Origin: Bacillus bingmayongensis
Lineage (GTDB): Bacteria > Bacillota > Bacilli > Bacillales > Bacillaceae_G
NCBI RefSeq assembly: GCF_000299035.1
Contig: NZ_JH921517.1
Location: 1,167,317-1,231,316, forward strand
Reading direction: 5' to 3'
DNA: 64,000 nucleotides
Shown: positions 1-8,619 of the stretch, in pieces
How positions within the stretch are numbered: position 1 is the first letter of the stretch
Layout of the letters: every line of letters begins with the position of its first letter
Made by a program: the position numbers and the translations under genes
Notes under the pieces: generated by a model
The model's database searches: none
What the model was told of the DNA's origin: nothing
Seen by the model: the letters and a program-made list of their open reading frames with translations, nothing else

Positions 1-1
1 A

Positions 2-283
2 GTACTTGAGACATTACAATTTATTGAGAAATGCAAAGAAATGCATATGCCGCTTTGTGAGATTAAAGAGAGGATCGAGGAGAGGAAGAAGCTGCTCGGT
101 ATCAATGAACACGTTTCGAAACAAGTGAATGAAGTGACAAACCATATCCATCGATTAGAAACAGAGCTAACACAGTTGAAACCTCTGTTAGATGGGTTAA
201 CAGATTCACAACGTGAAAAAATATCGAAATCTTTATCTGGTCAAACGACAGCTTTAATACAAACACTGATACTATTTTTATAG
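2..283 (+). CDS. MerR-family transcriptional regulator, C-terminal part
   Basis: The frame is open from the window edge, so the N-terminal DNA-binding domain lies outside. The visible 93 residues begin with a segment typical of the end of a MerR helix-turn-helix domain (LETLQFIEKCKEM, then PLCEIKERIEER), followed by a long helical, coiled-coil-like stretch (HIHRLETELTQLKPLL) that would form the dimer helix. MerR proteins twist promoter DNA in response to an effector bound by the C-terminal part; no effector domain of known type follows, so this is a short MerR protein. A small palindromic terminator follows the stop. Family call is fairly secure, target unknown. Confidence 0.65.
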   Translation, partial: VLETLQFIEKCKEMHMPLCEIKERIEERKKLLGINEHVSKQVNEVTNHIHRLETELTQLKPLLDGLTDSQREKISKSLSGQTTALIQTLILFL

Positions 284-288
284 TTAAA

Positions 289-308
289 GTTGGATCCAAC
301 TCTTTTAA
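289..308 (+). terminator. Short intrinsic terminator
   Basis: A perfect 14-base palindrome (AGTTGGATCCAACT, 289-302) followed by CTTTTAATTT directly downstream of the MerR gene stop. The stem is short, so efficiency is uncertain. Confidence 0.4.
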
Positions 309-380
309 TTTCTGTATAGCGCTATGTTTTCTAAAGAAACAGAGAATAAGAAAACATTATAAGTATACAGGAGGTGGACA

Positions 381-400
381 CCTTAGTTTTTTAACTAAGG
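381..400 (+). promoter_or_regulatory. RBS-sequestering hairpin ahead of corC-like gene
   Basis: CCTTAGTT, a TTTT loop and AACTAAGG form a perfect 8-bp hairpin whose 3' arm contains the AAGG of the ribosome site for the gene starting at 408. A second unused Shine-Dalgarno-like AGGAGGTGG lies just upstream (369-377). The layout suggests translational control, but no ligand or protein is identifiable. Confidence 0.4.
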
Positions 401-407
401 GGATTCA

Positions 408-1730
408 TTGGAAATATTTAATTTAGTCATGGTTGCGATTTTAATCGCATTTACTGGATTTTTCGTAGCAGCAGAGTTTGCGATTGTTAAAGTACGTTCA
501 AGTCGCATAGATCAGCTTGTTGCGGAAGGAAAACGCGGTGCGTTAGCAGCAAAAAAGGTAACAACAAATTTAGATGAATATTTATCTGCTTGTCAGTTAG
601 GAATTACAGTAACGGCAATGGGGCTTGGTTGGTTAGGTGAACCGACAATAGAAAAACTATTGCATCCATTATTTGAGAAATGGAACTTAAATCCTTCTAT
701 TTCACAAGTATTGACTTTTGGTCTTGCATTTATGACAATGACGTATTTGCACGTTGTAGTAGGGGAATTAGCTCCGAAAACAATGGCAATTCAAAAGGCT
801 GAAAGAGTAACTTTATTATTTGCTGGACCTTTAATGATATTCTATAAAGTGATGTATCCGTTTATCTGGATACTAAATAGTTCAGCGCGTGTCGTTACTG
901 GCATATTCGGTTTGAAACCAGCTTCTGAACATGAAGTGGCCCATTCTGAAGAGGAATTACGGTTAATTCTCTCAGAGAGCTATGAAAGTGGAGAAATTAA
1001 TCAAGCAGAATATAAGTATGTAAATAATATCTTTGAATTTGATAACCGCATTGCGAAAGAGATTATGGTACCACGGACAGAAATCGTCGGTTTCTATCTC
1101 GAAGATTCAGTAGAAGAACACATGAAAATTATCCAAAGTGAACGATACACACGTTATCCAATCTTTGGAGAAGATAAAGATGATATTATCGGTATGGTCA
1201 ACGTAAAAGACTTCTTCATTCGATATATGAAAGGTGATACAGAAGATTTATCATCTATTCGTACGTATATGCGTCCGATTATTGAAGTTATGGAAACAAC
1301 TCCAATTCATGATTTACTTCTGCAAATGCAGAAAAAGCGAATTCCAATGGCTGTTTTATATGATGAGTACGGAGGTACAGCCGGAATTGTAACGCTTGAA
1401 GATATATTGGAAGAAATCGTCGGCGAAATTCGTGATGAATATGATGAAGATGAAAATCCACCAATTCAACACGTAAATGAACATCATAAAATTGTTGATG
1501 GAAAGGTGTTAATTACAGAAGTGAAAGACTTATTTGGTCTACACATCGAGGAAGAAGATGTGGATACAATTGGTGGATGGATTATGATGCAGAATCACGA
1601 AATTGAAGAGGGACAATGTGTCGAAGCAGAGGGATATGAGTTTAAAGTTCTTGAAAAAGATGCATATCAAATTAAGCGCGTTGAAATTCGAAAAATTGAT
1701 CGCCAACAAGAGAAAGCAGCAACTGTGTAG
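408..1730 (+). CDS. CorC/HlyC-family membrane protein with CBS domains
   Basis: 440-aa protein of the CNNM/CorC (HlyC) family, implicated in divalent cation (Mg2+/Co2+) efflux or homeostasis at the cytoplasmic membrane. The N-terminal ~190 residues form the DUF21 (CNNM) membrane domain with several hydrophobic helices; a tandem CBS pair follows (about 215-335, containing EIMVPRTEIVGF and the second CBS ending GGTAGIVTLEDILEEIVGEI), then a C-terminal CorC_HlyC domain (about 350-430). TTG start chosen because AAGGGG sits 5 bases upstream; that RBS is inside the 381-400 hairpin. Despite the hemolysin name, a haemolytic role is not implied. The stop codon lies within the loop of its own terminator. 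Confidence 0.9.
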   Translation: MEIFNLVMVAILIAFTGFFVAAEFAIVKVRSSRIDQLVAEGKRGALAAKKVTTNLDEYLSACQLGITVTAMGLGWLGEPTIEKLLHPLFEKWNLNPSISQVLTFGLAFMTMTYLHVVVGELAPKTMAIQKAERVTLLFAGPLMIFYKVMYPFIWILNSSARVVTGIFGLKPASEHEVAHSEEELRLILSESYESGEINQAEYKYVNNIFEFDNRIAKEIMVPRTEIVGFYLEDSVEEHMKIIQSERYTRYPIFGEDKDDIIGMVNVKDFFIRYMKGDTEDLSSIRTYMRPIIEVMETTPIHDLLLQMQKKRIPMAVLYDEYGGTAGIVTLEDILEEIVGEIRDEYDEDENPPIQHVNEHHKIVDGKVLITEVKDLFGLHIEEEDVDTIGGWIMMQNHEIEEGQCVEAEGYEFKVLEKDAYQIKRVEIRKIDRQQEKAATV

Positions 1731-1748
1731 GTTGCTGCTTTCTTTTTC
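1711..1748 (+). terminator. Intrinsic terminator of the corC-like gene
   Basis: Perfect 13-bp arms AGAAAGCAGCAAC / GTTGCTGCTTTCT around a 7-base loop that contains the stop codon, followed by TTTTC. Confidence 0.8.
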
Positions 1749-1783
1749 ACCTATAGGAAAACTTGAAACAAGGAGCGGATATT

Positions 1784-2191
1784 TTGATTGAAGTTGCGTT
1801 ACGAGTATACAGACTACAATTATATATGATTTTTAGTGGTTTACTACTCCTATGGACGATAACGCCTTTTTCAAAGCAAGTTACTGGATTCGGGATCGGA
1901 TTAGCTGTAAGTGCATACTGTCTTTGGTTATTAGCCAGACGAGTTGAAAAGATTGGAAAAAGTATTGTATTAAAACAGCGTGCGCCTGGATTAGGAATTT
2001 TAAATCGTTTTGCTGCTATATTGGGTGCAATCATCATGTATGAAATTGAACATGAAATGGAGATGTGGGCATTTGGTACGGGCATTTTAGGTGGTCACTT
2101 TTTAATGATTGCGAATTTAGCTTATGCGAATATGCGGTTAGTAAGAAAAGAAGAGGAAAAAAGAAAAAAGAGTGCACAGGATTCAAAATAA
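1784..2191 (+). CDS. ATP synthase protein I (AtpI)-like membrane protein
   Basis: 135-aa protein with four hydrophobic segments and a charged C-terminus (VRKEEEKRKKSAQDSK). The pattern LLARRVEKIGKSI followed by a Gly-rich stretch and a third helix resembles AtpI, the small protein associated with F0F1 ATP synthase assembly or Mg2+ supply. It is not next to an atp operon here, so the name is by resemblance only. TTG start at 1784 chosen because AAGGAGC is 9 bases upstream; an earlier in-frame TTG at 1763 has no RBS. It stands alone between two terminators. Confidence 0.55.
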   Translation: MIEVALRVYRLQLYMIFSGLLLLWTITPFSKQVTGFGIGLAVSAYCLWLLARRVEKIGKSIVLKQRAPGLGILNRFAAILGAIIMYEIEHEMEMWAFGTGILGGHFLMIANLAYANMRLVRKEEEKRKKSAQDSK

Positions 2192-2198
2192 GAAAATA

Positions 2199-2228
2199 AA
2201 AGAGAACCGAAAACGGTTCTTTTTTATT
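2199..2228 (+). terminator. Intrinsic terminator
   Basis: AGAACCG-AAAA-CGGTTCT stem followed by TTTTTTATTTT, just after the AtpI-like gene. Confidence 0.8.
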
Positions 2229-2348
2229 TTCTTATTTTCTTATATTTTATTTTTTCATGAAAAAATAAAAAAATTTAGAAAACCCATCGCTTTCTCAAGG
2301 TTATATATGTTATTATGACAAAAGACTTTTTGAAAGAGGTGGATGCAA

Positions 2349-2894
2349 ATGTTACAAGCGCTACTTATTTTTGTACTTCAAATTATTTATGTTCCTGTTT
2401 TAACGATCCGGACGATTTTGCTTGTAAAGAATCAAACAAGATCCGCTGCTGGTGTTGGATTATTAGAAGGTGCAATCTATATTGTAAGCTTAGGGATTGT
2501 GTTTCAAGATTTATCAAATTGGATGAATATCGTAGCCTATGTCATTGGCTTTAGTGCCGGACTTCTATTAGGTGGTTATATAGAAAATAAATTAGCAATT
2601 GGATATATTACGTATCAAGTTAGTTTACTAGATCGTTGTAATGAGTTAGTGGATGAATTAAGACATTCAGGATTTGGTGTAACAGTATTTGAAGGAGAAG
2701 GGATTAATTCGATTCGTTACCGTTTAGATATTGTTGCGAAACGTTCACGTGAGAAAGAGCTTTTGGAAATTATTAATCGAATTGCACCGAAGGCGTTTAT
2801 GTCTTCTTATGAGATTCGTTCTTTCAAAGGTGGCTACTTAACAAAAGCGATGAAAAAACGAGCATTAATGAAGAAAAACGATCACGCGTCATGA
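2349..2894 (+). CDS. UPF0316 / DUF2179 membrane protein
   Basis: 181-aa conserved Bacillus membrane protein. Three N-terminal transmembrane segments (residues ~3-80, including [15 protein letters not shown]) precede a soluble C-terminal DUF2179-type domain of about 80 residues ([20 protein letters not shown]). Biochemical function is unknown; DUF2179 domains resemble small regulatory domains on membrane proteins such as the YitT family. Start set at 2349 because GAGGTGG ends at 2342 and would overlap the alternative ATG at 2343. It ends in a bidirectional terminator shared with the convergent LysE gene. Confidence 0.8.
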   Translation: MLQALLIFVLQIIYVPVLTIRTILLVKNQTRSAAGVGLLEGAIYIVSLGIVFQDLSNWMNIVAYVIGFSAGLLLGGYIENKLAIGYITYQVSLLDRCNELVDELRHSGFGVTVFEGEGINSIRYRLDIVAKRSREKELLEIINRIAPKAFMSSYEIRSFKGGYLTKAMKKRALMKKNDHAS

Positions 2895-2929
2895 AAAAAG
2901 GAGAAGCTGAAAATAGCTTCTCCTTTTTA
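2895..2929. terminator. Bidirectional terminator
   Basis: AAAAAGGAGAAGCT / AGCTTCTCCTTTTT perfect inverted repeat with a 6-base loop between two convergent genes (UPF0316 and LysE). Confidence 0.85.
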
Positions 2930-3550
2930 CTTTTCCGTTAAAGCAAGTCGGATTCCTAAAATTGCGAAGATTCCTATTTTAGATAAGTTCACTCCTTTTG
3001 CGATTTTAGGATTTTTCAAGAACTTATTTGCAATGATGCCAGAGAGGAATGAGATAATTGAAAATACAATAATGGCTTGCAGCATAAATAATATACCTAG
3101 AGTGATCATTTGCAGTGGTACTTGCCCAGCATTTGGAGTTACAAATTGAGGTAAGAATGCTAAAAAGAAAAGTGAAACTTTAGGATTTAATATGTTCATA
3201 AAAATCCCCTTACGATAGAGCGCGCCGTAATTTAGTGAGACGGCAGCTTGTTCTCCAATCCCTTCATTTCGCTCTTTAAAGGCTTGCCAAGCAAGATACA
3301 GTAAATAGATTGCACCAGCATACTTTAAAATTTGAAAGGCGATTGTAGAATGATACAAAATTGCAGAAATTCCAAGAGCGGCAGCTAATGTATGTACAGT
3401 TATGCCAGTACAAAGCCCTAGTGCTGTCATAATACCAGCTTTTTTACCTTGGCTCATGCTTTGTGCGAGAACAAATAAAATATCAGGTCCTGGCATTAAT
3501 GTTAGGAGTATAGCCGCAAAGACAAAAGCAATTAAATTTGAAAAATCCAT
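2927..3550 (-). CDS. LysE/RhtB-family amino-acid exporter
   Basis: 207-aa protein with about six hydrophobic helices and the LysE/RhtB signature near the N-terminus (LTLMPGPDILFVLAQ, then GKKAGIMTALGLCTG). Family members export basic amino acids, homoserine or threonine across the cytoplasmic membrane; the substrate here cannot be read from sequence. Length is typical of the family. ATG at 3550 is preceded by AAAGGGGTGG. Single gene, with its end in the terminator shared with the UPF0316 gene. Confidence 0.88.
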   Translation of the reverse strand: MDFSNLIAFVFAAILLTLMPGPDILFVLAQSMSQGKKAGIMTALGLCTGITVHTLAAALGISAILYHSTIAFQILKYAGAIYLLYLAWQAFKERNEGIGEQAAVSLNYGALYRKGIFMNILNPKVSLFFLAFLPQFVTPNAGQVPLQMITLGILFMLQAIIVFSIISFLSGIIANKFLKNPKIAKGVNLSKIGIFAILGIRLALTEK

Positions 3551-3687
3551 ACATCCACCCCTTTGTAAAATTTTTCTTATTTTATCATGGATTATATGAT
3601 TTGTAATGATATAAATAGATTTTATCCAAAGGTGAAAGGTTGCATAATAGATAGTATTGCAGTGGTGGCAGAAAACAAACTAAAAGA

Positions 3688-3723
3688 TATTGATAAGATT
3701 TTAGTATTAAAATCTTATCAATA
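3688..3723. repeat. Perfect 16-bp inverted repeat with GTAT loop
   Basis: Arms 3688-3703 and 3708-3723 are perfectly complementary (TATTGATAAGATTTTA and its complement). It sits in the 600-bp space between the LysE gene and mqo. A 69-codon frame (3587-3796) runs through it but has no ribosome site and no recognisable family, so I do not call it a gene. Confidence 0.7.
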
Positions 3724-3927
3724 CATGTACTTTACTACATATTTTAAGACAAACTTGAAAAAAGTTTATGATATTATCACTAAATCAGTGAATTAAGAAT
3801 AGTATAAAGGACATAAGGTAAATAATGTTGTACTTGAAGGGAAACTGATTTTGATTGAACTAATAAGGTTTTTTCCTGAATAAGTAACGAAAAGCATTGA
3901 CTCCTTTAAGTCTATTAGAAAATCCAT

Positions 3928-3966
3928 AAATTCTACCTCTCTATGTAGAAAAGTAGAATTTGTTTT
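3928..3966. terminator. Terminator-like hairpin
   Basis: AAATTCTAC ... GTAGAATTT (3928-3936 and 3953-3961) followed by GTTTTTG. It stands alone between lysE-like and mqo genes; the transcript it would end is not evident. Confidence 0.4.
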
Positions 3967-4061
3967 TGTGAAAAATCTTTCTTCTTTCTTAAATAGTTAA
4001 TAATTATCAGATAATACTAGATATTTTAGTCTATTAATTATTATAATAGACTATGAGATGG

Positions 4062-4182
4062 GTTATAATTGAGACAGAAAAGATGTATTCCTAGGTGGGG
4101 CCCAGGTGGCGCTTTTCTTTTTGTGACATTTAAGCAGAAGTGCCTAGTCTTTTTTGCCAATATAGGGGATGGAGAGATTATC
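4062..4182 (+). promoter_or_regulatory. mqo leader with G-rich block and possible attenuator
   Basis: A TATAAT at 4062-4067 could be the -10 of the mqo promoter. The leader then has an unusually G/C-rich block (GGTGGGGCCCAGGTGGCGC, about 4095-4113) in an A/T-rich setting. CTAGG in this block (4092-4096) can pair with CCTAG near 4145, which is followed by TCTTTTTTG, giving a possible weak terminator before the gene. No known riboswitch class is recognised. Confidence 0.35.
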
Positions 4183-5685
4183 ATGAGCAACATGCAGAAA
4201 AAAACAGACGTTATCTTAATTGGTGCCGGAGTCATGAGTGCGACTTTGGGATCATTATTGAAAGAGTTAGCACCTGAATGGGAAATCAAAGTGTTTGAGA
4301 AACTCACAAACGCAGGAGAAGAAAGCTCTAACGAATGGAATAATGCGGGTACGGGCCATTCTGCACTGTGTGAGCTTAACTATACATCCGAAAAATCTGA
4401 CGGATCTATAGATATTAGCAAAGCTATAAAAATTAATGAACAGTTTCAGCTTTCAAGACAGTTTTGGTCTTATCTTGTCAACAGCAATCTGATTCGTAAT
4501 CCGCAGGACTTTATCATGCCAATACCTCATATGAGTTTGGTACAAGGGGAAAAAAATGTTACGTTTTTGAAAAAACGATTTGAAGCGCTTTCGAATAATC
4601 CGCTGTTTCAAGGAATGGAATTTTCCGATGATCCTGAAAAATTGAGGGAGTGGATTCCGCTCATCATGGAAGGACGTACATCGAATGAACCGATAGCGGC
4701 AACAAAAATCGACTCTGGAACGGATGTCAACTTTGGTGCTTTAACACGTATGTTGTTTGACCACTTACAGAGTAAAAAAGTCGAGATAAACTACAAGCAT
4801 AGTGTCCAGGATATCAAACGTACTAGCGACGGATCATGGGAAGTGAAAGTACATGATATCGATAGCGGTAAAATCGAATACCATACTGCAAAATTCGTCT
4901 TTATCGGCGGTGGGGGCGGAAGTCTGCCTTTACTACAAAAAACTGGTATTCCTGAGTCAAAACATATTGGAGGGTTCCCAGTAAGCGGACTATTTATGGT
5001 ATGTAACAATCCGGAAGTTGCAGAGCAGCATCATGCAAAAGTATACGGTAAAGCTAAGGTTGGTGCTCCTCCAATGTCAGTTCCGCACCTTGATACAAGA
5101 TATATCGACAACAAAAAAACATTGCTGTTTGGACCGTTTGCTGGCTTCTCACCAAAGTTTTTAAAAACTGGTTCGAATTTTGATTTGATAGGTTCCGTAA
5201 AACCAAATAATGTCTTCACTATGTTGGCGGCAGGCGTAAAAGAGATGTCATTGACAAAATACTTGATCCAGCAAGTTATGTTATCGAATGAAAAGCGCAT
5301 GGAAGAATTACGCGAGTTTATTCCGAACGCTAAAAGCGAGGATTGGGATATAGTGGTAGCGGGCCAACGTGTGCAAGTTATCAAAGATACTGATGCCGGC
5401 GGTAAAGGAACACTTCAATTTGGTACGGAAGTTGTTAGTGCCGCTGATGGCTCGATAGCTGCATTGCTCGGCGCTTCTCCGGGGGCTTCTACTGCCGTTC
5501 ACGTTATGCTTGAGGTATTAGAAAAATGCTTCCCACAACACATGAAAGAGTGGGAACTGAAAATAAAAGAAATGATTCCTTCTTATGGCGTGTCACTAGT
5601 GGAAAACCAAGAGCTATTCCAAGAAATTCATACTTCAACAGCGCGGACGCTTGAGCTAAGTGAAAAAGAACTGGCTTATAGTTAA
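4183..5685 (+). CDS. mqo: Malate:quinone oxidoreductase
   Basis: 500-aa FAD-dependent membrane-associated malate:quinone oxidoreductase, which oxidises L-malate to oxaloacetate and passes electrons to the quinone pool, bypassing or supplementing soluble malate dehydrogenase. Seen: the N-terminal Rossmann FAD motif ([17 protein letters not shown]), the family blocks [20 protein letters not shown] and [14 protein letters not shown], and the C-terminal [20 protein letters not shown]. Start at 4183 (ATGAGCAAC) is chosen because GGGGATGGAGAG lies upstream and it gives the usual family length; an in-frame TTG at 4069 would add 38 residues from the leader. Single gene with its own leader and terminator. 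Confidence 0.95.
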   Translation: MSNMQKKTDVILIGAGVMSATLGSLLKELAPEWEIKVFEKLTNAGEESSNEWNNAGTGHSALCELNYTSEKSDGSIDISKAIKINEQFQLSRQFWSYLVNSNLIRNPQDFIMPIPHMSLVQGEKNVTFLKKRFEALSNNPLFQGMEFSDDPEKLREWIPLIMEGRTSNEPIAATKIDSGTDVNFGALTRMLFDHLQSKKVEINYKHSVQDIKRTSDGSWEVKVHDIDSGKIEYHTAKFVFIGGGGGSLPLLQKTGIPESKHIGGFPVSGLFMVCNNPEVAEQHHAKVYGKAKVGAPPMSVPHLDTRYIDNKKTLLFGPFAGFSPKFLKTGSNFDLIGSVKPNNVFTMLAAGVKEMSLTKYLIQQVMLSNEKRMEELREFIPNAKSEDWDIVVAGQRVQVIKDTDAGGKGTLQFGTEVVSAADGSIAALLGASPGASTAVHVMLEVLEKCFPQHMKEWELKIKEMIPSYGVSLVENQELFQEIHTSTARTLELSEKELAYS

Positions 5686-5710
5686 TTCTTTGGATGTAGA
5701 ACCAAAGATA

Positions 5711-5971
5711 TTAAACTAAGTTTATTAAGAATGAATATTTCCCTACTTTTATTTCAAAAGTAGGGATTATTTTTTGTAAAGGAATTGGTATTTTTTCTAA
5801 AAGCACTACAGTAGGAGCCAGTCCTTGTTTAATCTCTATATTCAATTGATATACGATTGTTTGATTTTTATATTTTTTAGTCACATTTTTTGTCTTAATA
5901 ACATATGAACTTACTTCATCACCCCATAATGTAAAGGTAGTGAACGATTTTATATTACATAAAATCTTCAT
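5711..5971 (-). CDS. Hypothetical 86-aa ORF, possibly a gene remnant
   Basis: An open frame with protein-like composition (TLWGDEVSSYVIKTKNV, LNIEIKQGLAPTVVLLEK) but no ribosome site at the ATG, and its last third runs through the mqo terminator hairpin. The 3' part is therefore probably not original. I do not recognise the family. It may be the remaining piece of a larger protein, or chance. If it is not real, 5686-5977 holds only the mqo terminator. Confidence 0.25.
   Translation of the reverse strand: MKILCNIKSFTTFTLWGDEVSSYVIKTKNVTKKYKNQTIVYQLNIEIKQGLAPTVVLLEKIPIPLQKIIPTFEIKVGKYSFLINLV
5739..5775 (+). terminator. mqo terminator
   Basis: TCCCTACTTT / AAAGTAGGGA stem followed by TTATTTTTT, 54 bases after the mqo stop. 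Confidence 0.75.
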
Positions 5972-5977
5972 GTTATT

Positions 5978-6454
5978 CTAAATAATATTTAAAAAGCTAA
6001 ATCCATACATCGAAGCAACTGCAAAAATGACTGTCCATACTGCTAGACTGACCGTCATCCAACTTATGACGTGTGTCCGGTTAGATCCAAATGTTAAAGC
6101 TAATACGGCTGCAATATCAGTTCCTACGAGAATTGGAGCTAGCAGAGCTAAACCTGGAATACCATATCGTTCCCATATTTGTCTTGATCGGGTTTCTTTT
6201 TTAGAAGGTGTTGTTATCCCTTTTTTTAACTTTCTTGCTGCTTGCCAATTTGCATACTGCTTAAAGAAGAAGCCCAGTAATAGAACCAAGATAAGATTCC
6301 CTGCAAATGCCGTCACTCCTACTGCAAATGGTTGTAATCCCCATGCGATACCGAGTGGTACAACGATTGATACATCCATCCATGGAGCAAAGGCTAATAG
6401 AAACAAAACTAAATATTGCCATAATACACCTGCATTTTGAGCCCATTCCAACAT
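5978..6454 (-). CDS. Small multidrug export (Sm_multidrug_ex)-like membrane protein
   Basis: 158-aa protein with about four membrane segments (WQYLVLFLLAFAPWMDVSIV, a Gly-rich second helix, then GIPGLALLAPILVGTDIAAV and a C-terminal helix). The organisation resembles the Pfam Sm_multidrug_ex family, whose transport role is poorly supported. ATG at 6454 is preceded by AGAGAGGTG. It is downstream of, and on the same strand as, the XRE regulator and a membrane protein gene, so it may be the last gene of that operon. Confidence 0.5.
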   Translation of the reverse strand: MLEWAQNAGVLWQYLVLFLLAFAPWMDVSIVVPLGIAWGLQPFAVGVTAFAGNLILVLLLGFFFKQYANWQAARKLKKGITTPSKKETRSRQIWERYGIPGLALLAPILVGTDIAAVLALTFGSNRTHVISWMTVSLAVWTVIFAVASMYGFSFLNII

Positions 6455-6481
6455 ACTGTTTCACCTCTCTTTTTGTTTAGA

Positions 6482-6922
6482 TTAAATGCGATGTAAAACA
6501 CGAATAGTAGTTAACCAATAGACAATGTATTGACCTACACCTAGTACACCAATGCACATTAATGGAACAAGAATATTATGAGAAAAGAGGAAGCAAATTC
6601 CCGCCGTTACTGGAAGTGCAAAGCTATAGTAGATATACACGTTCCTGCAAGCCTTATAGGTTACCCATTGTTGACCTTCATCTATTTCATGAAATTCGGA
6701 TGGTGTAAATCCCAATAATCTAATCTTATCATTAGGATTCTTTCGGTTATAAAGCTTTGTAAGAATGAACCACAAAAAAGTAAACACTACCAAAATCCCA
6801 AAACACAATTTAGCTAGAACAACCTGTGTGTTCATAAGAGAAAATAGTAAAAATATAATAATCAATACCAATAAGCTCGCACCTATAAGCGGAGACCTCA
6901 AAATATGTTTCATCATAATCAT
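6482..6922 (-). CDS. Membrane protein translationally coupled to an XRE regulator
   Basis: 146-aa protein with two N-terminal membrane helices (LIGASLLVLIIIFLLFSLM and a second ending TFLWFILTKLY), a short soluble segment (LGFTPSEFHEIDEGQQWVTYK) and two C-terminal helices. No named family is recognised with certainty. The gene starts immediately after the TGA of the upstream regulator (TGAATG), so the two are almost certainly co-translated. Pairs of a small XRE repressor with a multi-helix membrane protein are common in Bacillus. The exact ATG (6922 or 6916) is uncertain. Confidence 0.6.
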   Translation of the reverse strand: MIMMKHILRSPLIGASLLVLIIIFLLFSLMNTQVVLAKLCFGILVVFTFLWFILTKLYNRKNPNDKIRLLGFTPSEFHEIDEGQQWVTYKACRNVYIYYSFALPVTAGICFLFSHNILVPLMCIGVLGVGQYIVYWLTTIRVLHRI

Positions 6923-7129
6923 TCATTCCTTTCCTTTTAAATAAAAAACATCTTCTACGGTAACATGAAACGCAGCAGCTATTTTTAACGCCATAGTGAC
7001 AGAGGGGGAATAATCACCTTTTTCAATTAACCCAATTGTCTGTCTTGTCACTCCAATGGCATCGGCTAAGTCTTGCTGAGTCCATCTAAATCGTGCCCGT
7101 AATTCTCTAACTCTGTTTTCAAGCATCAT
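6923..7129 (-). CDS. Small XRE-family (HTH) transcriptional regulator
   Basis: 68-aa protein that is little more than one Cro/C1-type helix-turn-helix: RFRWTQQDLADAIGVTRQTI is the DNA-binding element, followed by GLIEKGDYSPSVTMALKIA and the typical tail DVFYLKGKE. Start at 7129 chosen since GAAAGGG precedes the ATG ATG; an ATG at 7159 lacks a ribosome site. Directly coupled to the membrane protein gene downstream and likely to control this operon. A decayed relative of this regulator plus membrane-protein pair lies at 15750-15998. Confidence 0.85.
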   Translation of the reverse strand: MMLENRVRELRARFRWTQQDLADAIGVTRQTIGLIEKGDYSPSVTMALKIAAAFHVTVEDVFYLKGKE

Positions 7130-7273
7130 AATGTCCCTTTCCTCATTTTCAATTACCATAATTGTAAAAGATTACCGACAAAATGTAAATAATCATTTGC
7201 ATTTTGTAATAAATAATTGCCAAGAAACGTAAATAACACCATCTATAACTAAAATGGCGTTGTTTCGTTTATG

Positions 7274-7308
7274 AAAAGCACCGTTCAATAGCTGGACGGT
7301 GCTTTTCA
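7274..7308 (-). terminator. Intrinsic terminator of the MFS gene
   Basis: AAAAGCACCGT / ACGGTGCTTTT imperfect inverted repeat a few bases past the stop of the minus-strand MFS gene (7324). Confidence 0.7.
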
Positions 7309-7323
7309 TCGCATTGTATACGT

Positions 7324-8508
7324 TTATAATCCTGTATGAATCATTTCTTTTTCTTGTTTTTGCTCCATATTTTTTAAAATATGAAGCAAAATAAAACCTG
7401 TAACACCCAGTGTTCCCAAAATAAACCAAGGTGTATATGTCCCTTGCATCTGTGATGTAAACCATGTTCCTGTATAGTTTCCAATTATAAAGCCAATAGC
7501 GAGTGAGAGCTGATAAACTCCAAAATATGTGGCCGTGTAAGATTCATTACTGTAATTCGCAATTGTAATGTCAGCATTAGGTAATACAAGTGTTTCGCCG
7601 ATTGTAAATAAAATGACACAGCCAAATAGCCAATACGGATGTGGAAACAAAGGGATAAGTAAAAAAGAAAGTCCCATAAATAGCACACCGTATTTTACAA
7701 TCGAAAGTGTGTTATATTTGTGAAATGTTTTTCGAAATATAATCATAAACAAAACACCTGTAATTGCGTTTACTGTAACCACAAGCCCGCCTAGTGTTGC
7801 ACTATGACTGATGTTGGTCATATGAAGCGGAAGGGCGACAGTAAGCTGAGTAAACATAATGTAAAAGAAAATCATAATAAATGAGAATGATAGAAACTGC
7901 TTATTTTCAAACACAGCTTTTAATCCAGATAAGAGCTGAACATTTTCAGTAGAAACTTGGAAGTGAGATCTAAGAAGATAAAAAATGATAGCAAAGAATA
8001 ACATAAGAAATCCAGTAAGTATAAAAGGGTACAAAGGATTCCAGATGAGCAATAGGCTACCAGCAATCGGACCGATAATCGCACCGCTATTAAAAGCGAG
8101 GTTTAAGTATGTAAATAAATTTTTGCGGAGATTAGCTGGTTGTGAGCCGAATACAGCACGAGCTGCAGGTTCATAAAATGCAGTTCCAACCCCAACTAGA
8201 GAAGCGGAAATGGAAATCGTATGAAACTCTGAAAATAATCCTAAACAAATAAAGCCAATGCCTCTTAATGATAAGCCGGATATCATCATAATCGTATAAC
8301 CAAATTTATCGGCGATTATACCAGAAAATAAAGGGATAATTCGTGAGGTAATTATCATAATCGTTAAAATGGTTCCTACTTGCATTGTAGAAAAATGTAA
8401 AAAGCTTGATAAATAGATAGCGAGAAAGGCGTATACAGCAAAATATCCAAATGCCATGAAAAATGATGAAAAGAGTATAACGCGTATGGGTATTGAAAAA
8501 TTTTTCAT
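7324..8508 (-). CDS. MFS transporter, MdtH-like
   Basis: 394-aa major facilitator superfamily protein with about twelve predicted membrane helices. It contains a loop-2/3 motif (FSGIIADKFGYTIMMISGL) of the drug/H+ antiporter type, and GTAFYEPAARAVFG in the region preceding helix 5. Families with this pattern export drugs or metabolites by proton antiport; the substrate is not evident. ATG at 8508 is preceded by TAGGAGGACTTCT. Stands alone between the CGNR gene (divergent) and a terminator. Confidence 0.85.
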   Translation of the reverse strand: MKNFSIPIRVILFSSFFMAFGYFAVYAFLAIYLSSFLHFSTMQVGTILTIMIITSRIIPLFSGIIADKFGYTIMMISGLSLRGIGFICLGLFSEFHTISISASLVGVGTAFYEPAARAVFGSQPANLRKNLFTYLNLAFNSGAIIGPIAGSLLLIWNPLYPFILTGFLMLFFAIIFYLLRSHFQVSTENVQLLSGLKAVFENKQFLSFSFIMIFFYIMFTQLTVALPLHMTNISHSATLGGLVVTVNAITGVLFMIIFRKTFHKYNTLSIVKYGVLFMGLSFLLIPLFPHPYWLFGCVILFTIGETLVLPNADITIANYSNESYTATYFGVYQLSLAIGFIIGNYTGTWFTSQMQGTYTPWFILGTLGVTGFILLHILKNMEQKQEKEMIHTGL

Positions 8509-8619
8509 AGAAGTCCTCCTAGAATGTAACCATTAAAAATTTTTACTGGTTAACTATTTTATATTATAATTATACATAAAGTCAGAAAAAAGTAAAATTT
8601 AGAAAGATGGTGAATGTAT

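Noticed and set aside
3587-3796. 69-codon frame between lysE-type gene and mqo
   Set aside because: No ribosome site, no family, and a perfect 16-bp hairpin lies within it.
4069-4182. N-terminal extension of Mqo
   Set aside because: The frame is open, but the extension translates the leader, has no ribosome site, and exceeds the usual family length.
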